The notes beneath the pieces are model-generated. The model searched no databases. It saw only the letters and a list, made by a program, of their open reading frames with translations, and was not told the origin of the DNA. The translations under genes and the position numbers were made by a program. A DNA stretch of 64,000 nucleotides from Alphaproteobacteria bacterium (GTDB lineage Bacteria; Pseudomonadota; Alphaproteobacteria; JAUHZC01), in NCBI GenBank assembly GCA_023898725.1, contig CP060236.1, forward strand, positions 810,501 through 874,500. The letters run 5' to 3'. Shown here piece after piece: positions 36,563 to 46,436 of this stretch (within the stretch, counting starts at the first letter, position 1; the number at the start of each line of letters is the position of its first letter).

Positions 36563-37456
36563 ATGATTCCATTGAAAAAAAAATCATATTTAATCAGAGT
36601 AATTTTATTATTATCCATAGGTGAAACTTCTTTTATTTCTGCCTGCGCCGAGAGCATTCTTGACGATAGTGTTGCCACACAAGCAGTTGGATGCTCAGAA
36701 TATCCTGCTGTGTGGAATTCTTTTCCCAAAAAAATCAGGATGTGGTTACCAGGGGATCGCCCCCTGCATCGCGGACGGGAACTGTCTCAAAATAGTTTAA
36801 TTCAGACGCTGAAGGATTTTCCAGACATTTCCTGGGATGACTTATCCCCCCATCAAAAGCGTTTAATTGGGTGTGCGCGTGATGCGGAAGTACGCTGGGC
36901 AGAGATGAATGCGCGCGCTTCCCAACGCAGTGTACTATCGGGGGCTGTTGCAGAAGGATTACTGCTTTCTGACGATGAATATGTGCGTCATGTAGCGCCA
37001 AATATCCCGCGATGGTTGCGCACGTGGCTGCCGAGCGATCTTCTCTTGAGTGCGCGAGGACCGCAGGCAGACAAGAACATGCTTCTTTCTGAATTGCGGC
37101 GTATATACAACCCTTCGCCTGAAAGCGTACATGAGGGTAGTAGCTTTTCGTGGGGTGCGCTAGACAAATTTCACAAAGATCGGATTGAAAAACAAAAAAA
37201 ACGTATGCAGAATATGCACAGACGCCAGAAACGCAAGAGTCGTAGGCAATTTGTTAGTCCCGGGCGTGCTTCTTTTTCTGGTAAATCAAAAGCCTCCCAT
37301 CGCGGTGTTTTGGGTCGAGGGTATTCTGTGCGCGCCTATCTTGCTATGACGGAAGAAGAAGATAGAGACAGTTTTTACGGTTATCAAGCCGATGAAGATA
37401 GCTCTGCTGCTGAGGCGTCCATAAATGGCAAAGAAAATAAAGAGCCTAGAGGATAG
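36563..37456 (+). CDS. Secreted protein with a duplicated W-L-P module and a basic region
   Basis: The 297 residues begin with a basic n-region and hydrophobic helix (KKKSYLIRVILLLSIGETSF), a signal peptide. The mature part has two related blocks, residues 55-105 (PKKIRMWLPGDRPLHRGREL, later WDDLSPHQKRLI) and 149-213 (PRWLRTWLPSDLLLSARGP, later WGALDKFHKDRI). Residues 208-230 are a dense Lys/Arg cluster (KQKKRMQNMHRRQKRKSRRQ) resembling a nucleic-acid-binding or nuclear-targeting signal, and the tail is acidic. No family is recognised. An effector role is inference. Confidence 0.6.
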   Translation: MIPLKKKSYLIRVILLLSIGETSFISACAESILDDSVATQAVGCSEYPAVWNSFPKKIRMWLPGDRPLHRGRELSQNSLIQTLKDFPDISWDDLSPHQKRLIGCARDAEVRWAEMNARASQRSVLSGAVAEGLLLSDDEYVRHVAPNIPRWLRTWLPSDLLLSARGPQADKNMLLSELRRIYNPSPESVHEGSSFSWGALDKFHKDRIEKQKKRMQNMHRRQKRKSRRQFVSPGRASFSGKSKASHRGVLGRGYSVRAYLAMTEEEDRDSFYGYQADEDSSAAEASINGKENKEPRG

Positions 37457-37582
37457 TTTCCCTGTCTGTGTATGGTTCAATATCTGGTCCGTATATCCGG
37501 TAAACCCTTTCTTGTTTGATGTCAAAAATAAGCGAGTCTCTTTGTAGGCCTCATCTGTGAGGGAGTGATGGCTTCGTGTGTG

Positions 37583-39028
37583 TCAAGCCTCACCCTGGAC
37601 TTTGGTGTAGAAAAGAGTATTTCCCTGCACGAACAATTTTTTGATTGTTGACCAAGGTAATGTTGCTGAAAGACCACTGAGGAATTGGAGGATGAAGGCA
37701 TCAGAGAGTGTTCCCTCCAAGGACAGTAATCGACACTGCCAGGATGAGTTGCACGCTGGTTTCATCCCCACATCCGGATATACTTTGATTCCTCGATTCG
37801 CAATCATGGAAAGGTGCATGGGGAGACCAAGGCATGCTCGTTCTAAAATTCCTCCAATTTCTGTAACAGGTAGGCGGCTATCAATGAATACATCGATTCC
37901 CGTGCACGTGACATCTTTGGGTATGGTTATACTTGGTTTTATTTGGCGCATATCAATGGTTTTATAGGTGCGAGCAATCGCTCCCACCGGAGATTTTCCC
38001 AGGTTATTAATAATGCGATCGGTAAAGTCAGAGGTAGTTACACCCCCACCAGACTGAAAAACATCACGGGTCAGATATCCTTCTTCTAGGGTGACAAAAA
38101 GAGCATTTTCAAGAGCGGTTGCTGCGTGTATTTCTCCAATATGTCGCAACATCATTGTGCCCGAAAGAAGAACGGCTGTGGGGTTTATCATGTTTTTCCC
38201 TGCATATTTGGGTGCAGAACCATGAACAGCTTCAAAAATAGCAATATCACTGCCAATGTTTGCGCCAGGAGCAAACCCCAGCCCACCCACCAATCCAGAA
38301 GCAAGATCCGATAAAATATCACCGTTCATGTTCGTCATTACAAGACAGTCAAACTTTTCAGGCGATCGTACCAACTGGTGTGCGCAGTTATCTACGATAA
38401 TATGGTGCGATTCAATGTCGGGATACTCTTTTGAGACATTTTCGAAAACATGCTTCATCATACCTTCTGTAAGCTTCAGAATGTTGGCCTTTGTTGCACA
38501 GTGAAGCGTTTTTCGCCCCTCAGAGCGTGCGAACTCATAAGCAAAACGGATAATTTTTTCACACCCTTCGCGTGTAATCAATTTTAATCCCTCAGCTGTT
38601 TCTGCGTTTGTCATATACTCAATGCCTGCATAAAGATCTTCAACATTTTCACGGATTAAAACAAAATCAATGGGGACATCGGAGTAAGGAGTATTGACGT
38701 TAGGAAAATTTCTGACTGGTCGAATATTAGCAAACGTTTCAAAACATTTGCGCAAGGTTACATTGGCGCTTTTTTCACCAAAACCAATGGGGGTTTCTAA
38801 AGGTCCCTTGAGCACAGTTTTATTTCGGTTGATGGAGTCAAGTGTTTCTTGTGGAATGCCTGTGGCAATACCCTTGTGAAAGGCCTCGCAGCCGGCTATG
38901 CATTCTTCCCAGATGATGTTAAGGCCTATGGCATCAATGATCCTGCGGGTGGCGGTGATCACTTCCCGGCCGATCCCATCTCCGTAAATCAGTGAAATTG
39001 TATGTGTCATAGAATTTAGATGAGTCAT
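37583..39028 (-). CDS. icd: Isocitrate dehydrogenase, ~480-residue type
   Basis: The 481 residues contain the isocitrate/isopropylmalate dehydrogenase core. It includes ISLIYGDGIGREV, the substrate loop FANIRPVRNFP, VRENVEDLYAGIEY, and the metal-binding signature NMNGDILSDLASGLVGGLGF (20 residues). A C-terminal extension from about 350 is characteristic of the longer type found in Rickettsia and Thermus. It decarboxylates isocitrate to 2-oxoglutarate in the TCA cycle. Cofactor preference was not determined. ATGs at 39028 and 39010 are both possible starts. Confidence 0.93.
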   Translation of the reverse strand: MTHLNSMTHTISLIYGDGIGREVITATRRIIDAIGLNIIWEECIAGCEAFHKGIATGIPQETLDSINRNKTVLKGPLETPIGFGEKSANVTLRKCFETFANIRPVRNFPNVNTPYSDVPIDFVLIRENVEDLYAGIEYMTNAETAEGLKLITREGCEKIIRFAYEFARSEGRKTLHCATKANILKLTEGMMKHVFENVSKEYPDIESHHIIVDNCAHQLVRSPEKFDCLVMTNMNGDILSDLASGLVGGLGFAPGANIGSDIAIFEAVHGSAPKYAGKNMINPTAVLLSGTMMLRHIGEIHAATALENALFVTLEEGYLTRDVFQSGGGVTTSDFTDRIINNLGKSPVGAIARTYKTIDMRQIKPSITIPKDVTCTGIDVFIDSRLPVTEIGGILERACLGLPMHLSMIANRGIKVYPDVGMKPACNSSWQCRLLSLEGTLSDAFILQFLSGLSATLPWSTIKKLFVQGNTLFYTKVQGEA

Positions 39029-39207
39029 TTTCTAAACTTTACACGAGTAGGAGGCTATTTTGTGAAATATTTTATCTCTTTAAAGGAAGAATAAGAAAAT
39101 TGACATAAAGTCAAAAATCATATTGCCTAAAATACAGAAACATGAGTAGAGTGGTTGTTGGTATTTGTAGATTTGTAATAAATACACCCTAAAAATATGG
39201 ATAAATT

Positions 39208-39462
39208 ATGTCAAAAAATATACAAGACCTTCAAGATACGTTTATGAATCAACTTCGGAAAGAAAGGGCTTCCGTTACCATTTTTCTGGTCAATGGCGTA
39301 AAATTGCAGGGGGTAATAACAGGGTTTGATAGTTTCACAGTTTTGTTGCGCCGCGAAGAACATTCACAGCTTATTTTTAAGCATGCCGTATCGACAATTT
39401 TACCCGTGGATCCTATTATCCTTAAAGAAATTGACTCTCTCCGTCTTAAAGAAATTACGTAA
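39208..39462 (+). CDS. hfq: RNA chaperone Hfq
   Basis: The 84 residues have the Sm1 motif (VTIFLVNGVKLQGVITGFDS) and the Sm2 motif (IFKHAVSTILP), with the proximal-face N-terminus QDTFMNQLRKER. It is a hexamer that pairs small RNAs with mRNAs, so sRNA regulation is probably retained. It is upstream of hflX, a conserved order. Confidence 0.97.
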   Translation: MSKNIQDLQDTFMNQLRKERASVTIFLVNGVKLQGVITGFDSFTVLLRREEHSQLIFKHAVSTILPVDPIILKEIDSLRLKEIT

Positions 39463-39569
39463 TACACACAACCTTCTTTATGTAATCTCGTTTTTTATTG
39501 CGAATATTGTGCATCTTGCTTTCTATCTGTGATAAAGTTCTTCACGACGTGTAAAGAATGTGAGTATCG

Positions 39570-40904
39570 TTGAAAAAATCCGACGTTTCATTAGTATCGG
39601 TAGATAAAAACAAACAGACGTGTATCGTTATTCACCCAGAACATTATGTCCGGAAACCTTTGTACAGTGGCTATGTGTCATCGCGGACACATAGCGCCCA
39701 ATTGGAAGAAGCAGAGGGTCTGGCGGCGGCTATAGATCTTCAGGTGTGTCATAGTTTTATTCAAAAAATCAGTAGTCCCAAGCCAGCAACCTACTTTGGT
39801 TCAGGATTCATCGATCATATTAGTGCGTTGGTGTCACAGGAAAATATTCCTGTTTGTATTATAAATACTACTATCTCACCGACTCAGCAGCGCAACCTTG
39901 AGAAATTACTCAACTGTAAGGTTCTTGATCGTACTGAACTTATCCTTGAAATTTTTGGTGCTCGTGCGCAATCCGCGGAAGGATCTTTGCAGGTAGAACT
40001 TGCATCACTACGCCACCAAATGACACGCCTTGTGCGCGCATGGACACACTTGGAGCGTCAGCGCGGAGGGCTTGGATTTATTGGTGGACCGGGCGAAACC
40101 CAGCTGGAAATGGATAAGCGTATGATTCGTCAGCGCATTCAGCGTATTGAGAAAGATCTGGCGAAAGTTGTTCAAACACGGGCGCTTCATCGCAAGTCAC
40201 GCCAAAAAAACAAGATCCCAGTGGTAGCCCTTGTCGGCTATACGAATGCGGGAAAATCAACACTTTTTAACTATTTAACGCAGGCAAAAGTTCTTGAAAA
40301 AGACATGCTTTTTGCAACGCTTGATCCGACTATGCGGACGGTACAACTTCCCTCCGGGCGCTCCTGTATTCTTTCTGATACTGTTGGTTTTATCGCAAAT
40401 CTTCCTCACGGTTTGATCAATGCCTTTCATGCAACATTAGACGAAGTGAACCAGGCGGATGCTATCATTCACGTGCGGGATGTTGCTCATCCCGATACAA
40501 ATGATCAGGCGCGGGAGGTAGAGCGTGTTTTGGATGTTCTGGATATTCATACGCCACCAGAGCGTCGCTTGGAAGCATTAAACAAAAGTGACAAACTGCC
40601 TTTGGAAAATCGCCAAACTTTTGCTGATAACTCCCGACAGATAACAATCTCAGCGCGGACGGGTGAGGGGATTGGCCGATTACTACAGATGCTCGATGCC
40701 TGCCTCGATTATGATAGGATCATGATACGTGTTTTGTGTGATCCTGGAAACACTCGCCTTCTCTCATTTTTGTATAAGCATACTGCTGTGCGGGAGATTA
40801 GGGATGATTCTCATGCGCTCTCTGTTCGGCTGGCAATTGACCAGGAAATTTACCCATTTATTGCACAAGAAGTAAAAGTACGAGGAGGTGAGGTGTGTAC
40901 ATGA
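39570..40904 (+). CDS. hflX: GTPase HflX
   Basis: The 444 residues have the HflX N-terminal domain, the glycine-rich GLGFIGGPGETQLEMDKRMI linker, and a G domain with G1 GYTNAGKST, G3 DTVGFI and G4-like NKSD. It splits stalled or hibernating ribosomes after heat stress. It starts with TTG at 39570, an uncommon start codon; no nearby in-frame ATG precedes the conserved region. Confidence 0.95.
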   Translation: MKKSDVSLVSVDKNKQTCIVIHPEHYVRKPLYSGYVSSRTHSAQLEEAEGLAAAIDLQVCHSFIQKISSPKPATYFGSGFIDHISALVSQENIPVCIINTTISPTQQRNLEKLLNCKVLDRTELILEIFGARAQSAEGSLQVELASLRHQMTRLVRAWTHLERQRGGLGFIGGPGETQLEMDKRMIRQRIQRIEKDLAKVVQTRALHRKSRQKNKIPVVALVGYTNAGKSTLFNYLTQAKVLEKDMLFATLDPTMRTVQLPSGRSCILSDTVGFIANLPHGLINAFHATLDEVNQADAIIHVRDVAHPDTNDQAREVERVLDVLDIHTPPERRLEALNKSDKLPLENRQTFADNSRQITISARTGEGIGRLLQMLDACLDYDRIMIRVLCDPGNTRLLSFLYKHTAVREIRDDSHALSVRLAIDQEIYPFIAQEVKVRGGEVCT

Positions 40905-40985
40905 TCTTCTGGAACAATATGAATGTATTAAGAAAAATACTACGGAGGAAAAACTCCCTCTTTTGTCCATAAGGTCTTTGTGCGA

Positions 40986-42248
40986 TCAGGTTTGCTCCCA
41001 AAGATCAGGTGATATAAGAGCATGTGGTGCGCGCGCGCGCCGTGTACGCTCGGCATCAAATAAGGCTGTTGGCATTACATACGCTTTTCCACTGTTGCTG
41101 CGCAGGACAACTCCTGCTTTATGTTGCTGTAGTTGCTGTTGGGGTGCTAAGTTGAGAGCATGCATCCCATTGCGCAAGGTGCGCTCAAATGCCTCGTTAC
41201 TGGTCCGGCGTGGATTTGCGTTGTGAATAAGGCGACGAATGGCATCTGGGCTGAGGCTGTGAGGATCACCCTTCTCTGGGGAATAGTCAATTCCCATCCG
41301 GATAAAGCGATCCCCTAGGTTAATTTGCAGGACCCTTTCCATATGCCGTGATGTAATTTCCTGTGGGTTTAAGGTGCTTTGATAACCATGTGGAGTATTA
41401 AGATATCCAACAGCGATCATTCCGAGGGAATCCCAGGAACACCCCGTTTCATCTTTGAACGCAAGGAGGGAGGGTAGGGCTGTGTCTGGAATTATAGGAA
41501 CAATGTCACGCAAGCGCCTGGTCACATCACCACGGCTAACAATAGCACGTGATTTAAATAACCCTTTTGTCGCTGATGTCGAGGCAATCACATCAACCAA
41601 AGTATAATCGTCCCCGGGGTTTGATCGTGCTTTTCCAGAAGCAAAAAGGTATTCGGCATTAGTACCACGAATACGCGTATGAAAGTAAATAGGTTTTTCA
41701 ATGGAGCTTAGATAAGCCTCGCCAAAAATTTTTTGAAGTGTCCGGGTGAGGCAATCCCTATCAAACACGTGCCTGGGAGGGAAACACAAAAACCCACTTT
41801 TGCGCTTTAATAAATCGGGAAGGTTGTTTCGTAATAAGTTTTCAACATCAGTCACAGTGCGGTATTTTCCATTATTTTTTCGTGAGAAAAAAGCAGCAGC
41901 AAGAAAACTACCTGCAAATGAGGCACCTGCTCCAGCAGAAAATAACTCACCAATAGGTAATCCTGCTGCTGCTTCAATATATCGCAACTCCTGAAGAGCT
42001 GAAAAGCTAGAAGTCAGACCCGGAGCAATATATAAGAGCTTGTTGATAACGCTTGGAACAAGAGGTTTTCCTGAATCTGGGGGTAGTACTGTTCTTTCAA
42101 GAGTGCTAAGCCCCCCTAAATGGACGTGCTCTGAGGAAAGTGCGGCTATTGCCATTGATGCGTTAATAGGATTCATAAATACCTGCAGATTGGTTGTTAC
42201 CCAGAAAGCGAGTATTGTTAGAATAAGGACATTTTGAATAATAACCAT
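40986..42248 (-). CDS. Divergent patatin-like protein, catalytic motifs degenerate
   Basis: The 420 residues start at an ATG with a strong AGGAGGG and an N-terminal hydrophobic helix (NVLILTILAFWVTTNLQVF). Residues 84-118 (ALQELRYIEAAAGLPIGELF then SAGAGASFAGSFLA) align with the patatin nucleophile elbow, usually E-L-F-D-x-I-A-G-T-S-T-G-G. Residues 213-231 (DDYTLVDVIASTSATKGLF) match the conserved D-x-x-L-W-D-A-x-x-A-T-S-A-A-P-x-x-F stretch. However, GxSxG reads G-A-S-F-A at Ser110, the N-terminal GGGxRG oxyanion loop is missing, and no DGG follows. It may be a non-catalytic or very divergent phospholipase. Confidence 0.6.
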   Translation of the reverse strand: MVIIQNVLILTILAFWVTTNLQVFMNPINASMAIAALSSEHVHLGGLSTLERTVLPPDSGKPLVPSVINKLLYIAPGLTSSFSALQELRYIEAAAGLPIGELFSAGAGASFAGSFLAAAFFSRKNNGKYRTVTDVENLLRNNLPDLLKRKSGFLCFPPRHVFDRDCLTRTLQKIFGEAYLSSIEKPIYFHTRIRGTNAEYLFASGKARSNPGDDYTLVDVIASTSATKGLFKSRAIVSRGDVTRRLRDIVPIIPDTALPSLLAFKDETGCSWDSLGMIAVGYLNTPHGYQSTLNPQEITSRHMERVLQINLGDRFIRMGIDYSPEKGDPHSLSPDAIRRLIHNANPRRTSNEAFERTLRNGMHALNLAPQQQLQQHKAGVVLRSNSGKAYVMPTALFDAERTRRARAPHALISPDLWEQT

Positions 42249-42344
42249 AGTTCCCTCCTGAACATGAGCCGCAACTAGAAAAGTTTTTTATAAATCAATA
42301 AAAAAGCGGCGGTCTAGGGCTGTATTAATTGTAAATAATAAATA

Positions 42345-42680
42345 TTAACGAAGCGTTAAATTTGACTTATTGGAAATAAAGACAATATTACAGTGACACA
42401 AGATCGATGTATATTTTTTATAATGTGAGTAAGAGTGGAGAAGGCGCATCGCCGTTTCTACCAACGAATAGCTATCATCAATATTTCGCTGTATGAAGCG
42501 CGTTAAGAATAAAGGAGTTATGTTCCGAAAGTCCTCGACTTTTTTTGTACCCTTATTCTTTACAACAAGCTTGTAATGATATGTGCATGAAAGAGGATTA
42601 GAGGCTTTAGTTGTGGGCCCTTGATTCAGGCATGCACAGACGCTTAAGGATCCCAGAAAAGCCATCCTCTTGGGAAGCAA
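42345..42680 (-). CDS. Possible small secreted protein
   Basis: A frame of up to 111 codons, probably from the ATG at 42665 (MAFLGSLSVCACLNQGP), with a short hydrophobic start ending in Cys residues that could be a signal or lipoprotein peptide. The first codon at 42680 is TTG. The Shine-Dalgarno sequence is poor because the AGAGG is too close. No family is recognised. It may be a gene remnant; 42249-42866 otherwise holds nothing identifiable. Confidence 0.3.
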   Translation of the reverse strand: MLPKRMAFLGSLSVCACLNQGPTTKASNPLSCTYHYKLVVKNKGTKKVEDFRNITPLFLTRFIQRNIDDSYSLVETAMRLLHSYSHYKKYTSILCHCNIVFISNKSNLTLR

Positions 42681-42866
42681 GGAAAGAATTTGTACAGAAT
42701 AAAGAACTACGATGATTACGCATCCTAAAACAGAAGCCCCCCATACGGAATACGGAGAGCATCTGATTGTATTGATAACAAGGTATGTTGCTTGTTCACT
42801 AATAGTGAACAGAGTACGTACTATTCACACCTTTTTCGTAGGCACACGACAGAAAGTGAGAGGTGA

Positions 42867-43895
42867 TCACATCCAGTCATAGACACCCAAGTTTTCCGCA
42901 CCAGAGCCTTCGGCATCAGTTGCTGGTTCATACCCCCCTGAATTATCGAAACTGTTAAGGTCATCGAAATTACCAATATCAGAAGCATCAGGACTACCAA
43001 ATTCTGGGATATTTGATCCGCCCCATTCATTGTTGTCAACGCTACCAACATCGGATCCACCAAAGTCTTGAAAATCATCGAATCCCCCAAAGTCCTGAAA
43101 ATTATCAAGCCCCAATCCTTCATGTTTCTCACGAATAATTTGATTGTTTTGGGCAGCAAGATCTTGCATTTCTTGTTGTTCTTTTTTCTTTTGCTCTATT
43201 GCCGATTGACGTGCCCTCATCGTTTCTGCAATTTGTTCCGCCTGTTGCTTAGCAGAATTGATGGCTGCTGTGTACGCGGCCTTGTTTTTGTTTTCAACCA
43301 TACGATTGAAGTTTGATATACGGTTATTGTAATACATAATTATTTTTGGAAGAAGCATCCCCTCTGTTACCTGTTTACTTTTTAAGAGTGCGTTCAGGTA
43401 GTTTTTTATCTGGTGGGGATCACAACTTTTGAGGGCCAAAGGAAGCTTTTCTTTTTTTGCACCCCAAGAACGAAATTTTGTGGAGCAAGCTGCACGTGAT
43501 GTCTTGGAGGTGACACTGGGATGCTGTTGAGCATGCTGGATAGCCTTTGCTAAATTCAATCCCTGCAAGGGCATTGTTGGAAGTGTTGGGTACATGGTGT
43601 ATGCTTCCCTTATACCCCCTGGCAGTGTAGGTGTTTCCATGTGTTTTATCTCTAGTTTGGGAGGTACCACATAGTTTGAGTGAATGGGACCTTGACCCGA
43701 AGACTGTTGCATGACACTTCCAGAAGGCTGTCGGGCAAGTTGCCTATTTTGAGCAAAGCTCCCAGAGGGTTTCCGCACAAGTTGCCTCGTAGATGCAGGT
43801 TTCTTTTTTGCAAAAGGGTTCCATGCGGCATCACAGTGAGAGGCCGAAGTGAAAACAAATGACAGTGTGAGTACTTTTAGAATTTTTTTATTCAT
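42867..43895 (-). CDS. Secreted protein with coiled coil and acidic F-Q-D-F-G-G repeats
   Basis: The 342 residues start MNKKILKVLTLSFVFTSASH, a signal peptide. After a basic Ser/Gln-rich segment with a repeated R-Q-(L/P)-S-G-S motif there is a helical domain (residues about 130-190). A strongly heptad-like helix follows (SAKQQAEQIAETMRARQSAI, then EQKKKEQQEMQDLAAQN). The Asp/Asn/Gly-rich tail repeats N-F-Q-D-F-G-G and D-D-F-Q-D-F-G-G. No known domain is recognised. It is a candidate secreted or surface factor. Confidence 0.6.
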   Translation of the reverse strand: MNKKILKVLTLSFVFTSASHCDAAWNPFAKKKPASTRQLVRKPSGSFAQNRQLARQPSGSVMQQSSGQGPIHSNYVVPPKLEIKHMETPTLPGGIREAYTMYPTLPTMPLQGLNLAKAIQHAQQHPSVTSKTSRAACSTKFRSWGAKKEKLPLALKSCDPHQIKNYLNALLKSKQVTEGMLLPKIIMYYNNRISNFNRMVENKNKAAYTAAINSAKQQAEQIAETMRARQSAIEQKKKEQQEMQDLAAQNNQIIREKHEGLGLDNFQDFGGFDDFQDFGGSDVGSVDNNEWGGSNIPEFGSPDASDIGNFDDLNSFDNSGGYEPATDAEGSGAENLGVYDWM

Positions 43896-44066
43896 AGAAT
43901 ATACCATAAATTAGCGACTCTAATTACTGTATAGTTCTATTACTAATTATTTGTTAATTATCTGAAAAATAATAATATAGATACCTCAAACAATGAACCT
44001 TTGTGCGTTAAGGTTCCGCTGTGGCGTCCCAATGCGTGCAACAGTTCCCTGTTTTGTTGGCCCGCT

Positions 44067-45326
44067 CTAATCTGTGGTAGAATCAGGCTGTGTGTCGTGC
44101 TCTTGCAATGAGGTCACAGCAACCTCTGCTGTGACAGGTGATGTAGGTAAAGAAAGAGCAACCTCGCTTACCTGAGGGGATCCCTTGCTCTTATCATGAA
44201 ATGAACGGTGAATAAAAAAGAACGCCATCGCAGCAGACGTACAGATATAGTAAAGTAAAAGACCATTTCGCCCGAGAACACCCATAAGCCCTGATGCAGC
44301 AACAGGTCCTATAATGCAGCCGATTCCATACGCAAGTAAGAGTCCTTGTGTTGCCTCAACCAGGTGCTTGCGATCCATTTGCGCGCAAGTGTGATTGATG
44401 CTTACAGGATAAAGTGTAAAGGTTGCCCCCCCTAGAAGCATGAATAAAATGGGTAACTGTACCTCCATGCGAACGGGTAGGGCAAGAATAATTGTGCAAA
44501 TCAAGCACATCATGAGGCTCAGAAGATACATCACTTTACGCTTATCCATGAGATCAGAGACGTATGAAACAGGGTACTGTAAAACCATTGCACCTCCTAT
44601 GATGGAAGCCATGGCATTGGCCAAAGCGTGCTCGCTGTATCCTGAATCTCCGAAGTACAAGGGCATTATAGAAAAAATAGCGCTATTAATGGCACCCGCG
44701 CCAAAACATCCGACAACTCCTGATGCTGAAATGGTATAAAGTTTTTTGAGTGTCAGTGCTTCTGGTTCGTGCACATCCGGTGAAACAATGCGTGTAATAG
44801 TGAGTGGTACAATGGAAAAACATGTCAACATACTGGCCATGCAAAATTGATTGAGGGAATTAATAGGAAAGAGTTTAATAAGAAGTTGCCCTGCTGCTTG
44901 TGATGCATAGAGCGCAATCATATAAAGCGCCAAAAACACACCACGTCGATGCAAGGGAGCCGCATCAAGAAACCAGCTCTCAATAACAATATACACCCCT
45001 CCCATGCAAAAGCCCACGAGGGCCCGTAAGGGAATCCATGTAAGTGGGGATATGTAAAGGCCTGTGCATAAAATAATTCCAGCAATAGTTCCGGCGCATG
45101 CCGTATATGCGCGAATATGTCCCACGCGCTTAATGAAGTGAGCCATAGTAAATGTTCCGGCAACCATCCCTGCGTACAGCGCAGACCCTGTCAAGCCAAT
45201 AACCCATTCGGGTGCGCCAATATTACGAAGGCTCAGTGGAACAAGTGTTCCATAAAGACCCACACCAAGCATAATGAGTAAAATGCTAGCAAGAGGTGCT
45301 GAAAGAGCTGACAAAGAGGAAAACAT
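44067..45326 (-). CDS. MFS transporter, YcaD-like
   Basis: The 419 residues and about 12 helices lack the paralogous features of the other carriers here. Segments such as IPLRALVGFCMGGVYIVIES (motif B with Arg and Glu in the helix) and LHRRGVFLALYMIALYASQA resemble the YcaD/YfkF-type MFS group. The polar C-terminal tail is Thr/Ser/Val-rich. The substrate is unknown. Confidence 0.83.
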   Translation of the reverse strand: MFSSLSALSAPLASILLIMLGVGLYGTLVPLSLRNIGAPEWVIGLTGSALYAGMVAGTFTMAHFIKRVGHIRAYTACAGTIAGIILCTGLYISPLTWIPLRALVGFCMGGVYIVIESWFLDAAPLHRRGVFLALYMIALYASQAAGQLLIKLFPINSLNQFCMASMLTCFSIVPLTITRIVSPDVHEPEALTLKKLYTISASGVVGCFGAGAINSAIFSIMPLYFGDSGYSEHALANAMASIIGGAMVLQYPVSYVSDLMDKRKVMYLLSLMMCLICTIILALPVRMEVQLPILFMLLGGATFTLYPVSINHTCAQMDRKHLVEATQGLLLAYGIGCIIGPVAASGLMGVLGRNGLLLYYICTSAAMAFFFIHRSFHDKSKGSPQVSEVALSLPTSPVTAEVAVTSLQEHDTQPDSTTD

Positions 45327-45478
45327 GAGCGCGTATGAAAGTGTGTTAGGTTACGGTTTTACACGTTAGAATAGAAAGTGAAAGCTTAACATAACGTTAA
45401 CAAGTAAATTATGCAGCCGAATAATGAAAAAAATCTGCTGTCGTTGTCATAAAGTCACAACATAGGGATTATACAGCA

Positions 45479-45925
45479 TCACTTGTTGTGGCGATACTTC
45501 CCAAAATTGCCAAAAAGTTGCTGAATAAAAGTACTGCGGTGCCCGCTTGTTTTGGTGGATACAGGTGTTGGGGTTACACCAGGAATTGTGGTGCGCATCT
45601 CTTTGTCAATGCGGGAGAGTGTGCCATTTTTTGCAAACGTGAGGCGAATGGCTTGAAATTGAACAGTATCCGGGTGCATAAAACTTCTGCGTGTGGTGTG
45701 TTGATACGCATAAATCCATTGATTCTTGGCGAAGCTGTCAATAAATGTAGGTGATCCAAGCACTGTACGGACAGTTTCTTTGTCATCTTTTTTTACGTGT
45801 ACGCGGGCAAGGTCTTCCGGCTCGATCATATGACCCCGGTGATCATGTGTTTGGGCACACCCTGCAACAATGATTAGAGTGCACATAAGGCCATGGAAGA
45901 AAAAACAACGTAATAACGTAAACAT
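45479..45925 (-). CDS. bamE: Outer-membrane protein assembly factor BamE (SmpA/OmlA)
   Basis: This 148-residue lipoprotein has a signal peptide ending in a lipobox (I-V-A-G-C, Cys23 from the ATG at 45925) and the SmpA/OmlA fold: TVRTVLGSPTFIDSFAKNQW then IYAYQH, and LTFAKNGTLSRID. It is a subunit of the BAM complex that inserts beta-barrel proteins. Its presence fits the barrel protein at 53836. The first codon of the longer reading is a GTG three bases upstream. Confidence 0.9.
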   Translation of the reverse strand: MFTLLRCFFFHGLMCTLIIVAGCAQTHDHRGHMIEPEDLARVHVKKDDKETVRTVLGSPTFIDSFAKNQWIYAYQHTTRRSFMHPDTVQFQAIRLTFAKNGTLSRIDKEMRTTIPGVTPTPVSTKTSGHRSTFIQQLFGNFGKYRHNK

Positions 45926-46304
45926 CACAATCTATCGATAATCTAATACCACCATTCATGCACGCTGTTTGCAAAAATGTCAACGCTTACGATAGTTCGC
46001 ATGATAAATGAGCAGGCTATCTTTGCGTCATAGAATGACAGGCAAAAGTGGGGGCATAGGGGATATAGTTTTAGAAAAAAGAGATGGCCTTGGTGTGGGC
46101 AATGATTATCTGTGGGCATTTTCCCAATTGACTGATGGGATGGGGTGTCCTAAGACTGACTGAATGCCCTTTGCTGTGTGTGGTTATAAAAACATCGGTC
46201 AACATCTTTCTCCCCCTCTACGATACCCCCTGCTTTTAGAGTGTTATCAGGACTGTTTGTAAACAGAAAATACTCTCCTTCTTGTCACAAACCCACGCCT
46301 CTTT

Positions 46305-46334
46305 TTGTTCAAAATTTTCTCAGTGTGGTAGAAT
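46305..46334 (+). promoter_or_regulatory. Candidate sigma-70 promoter for the 46437 gene
   Basis: TTGTTC (46305-46310) and TAGAAT (46329-46334) are separated by 18 bp, with the ATG about 100 bp downstream through AT-rich leader. The rest of 45929-46304 shows no gene or RNA that I recognise. Confidence 0.4.
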
Positions 46335-46436
46335 ACGTATGAAAATACGTAATAATAAGTATTGATTATTAAATATTTCATTTTGGTAAATATTAATTTA
46401 TAGTAAATATATTAAAACAAAAAAGAAAGCGCGAAA

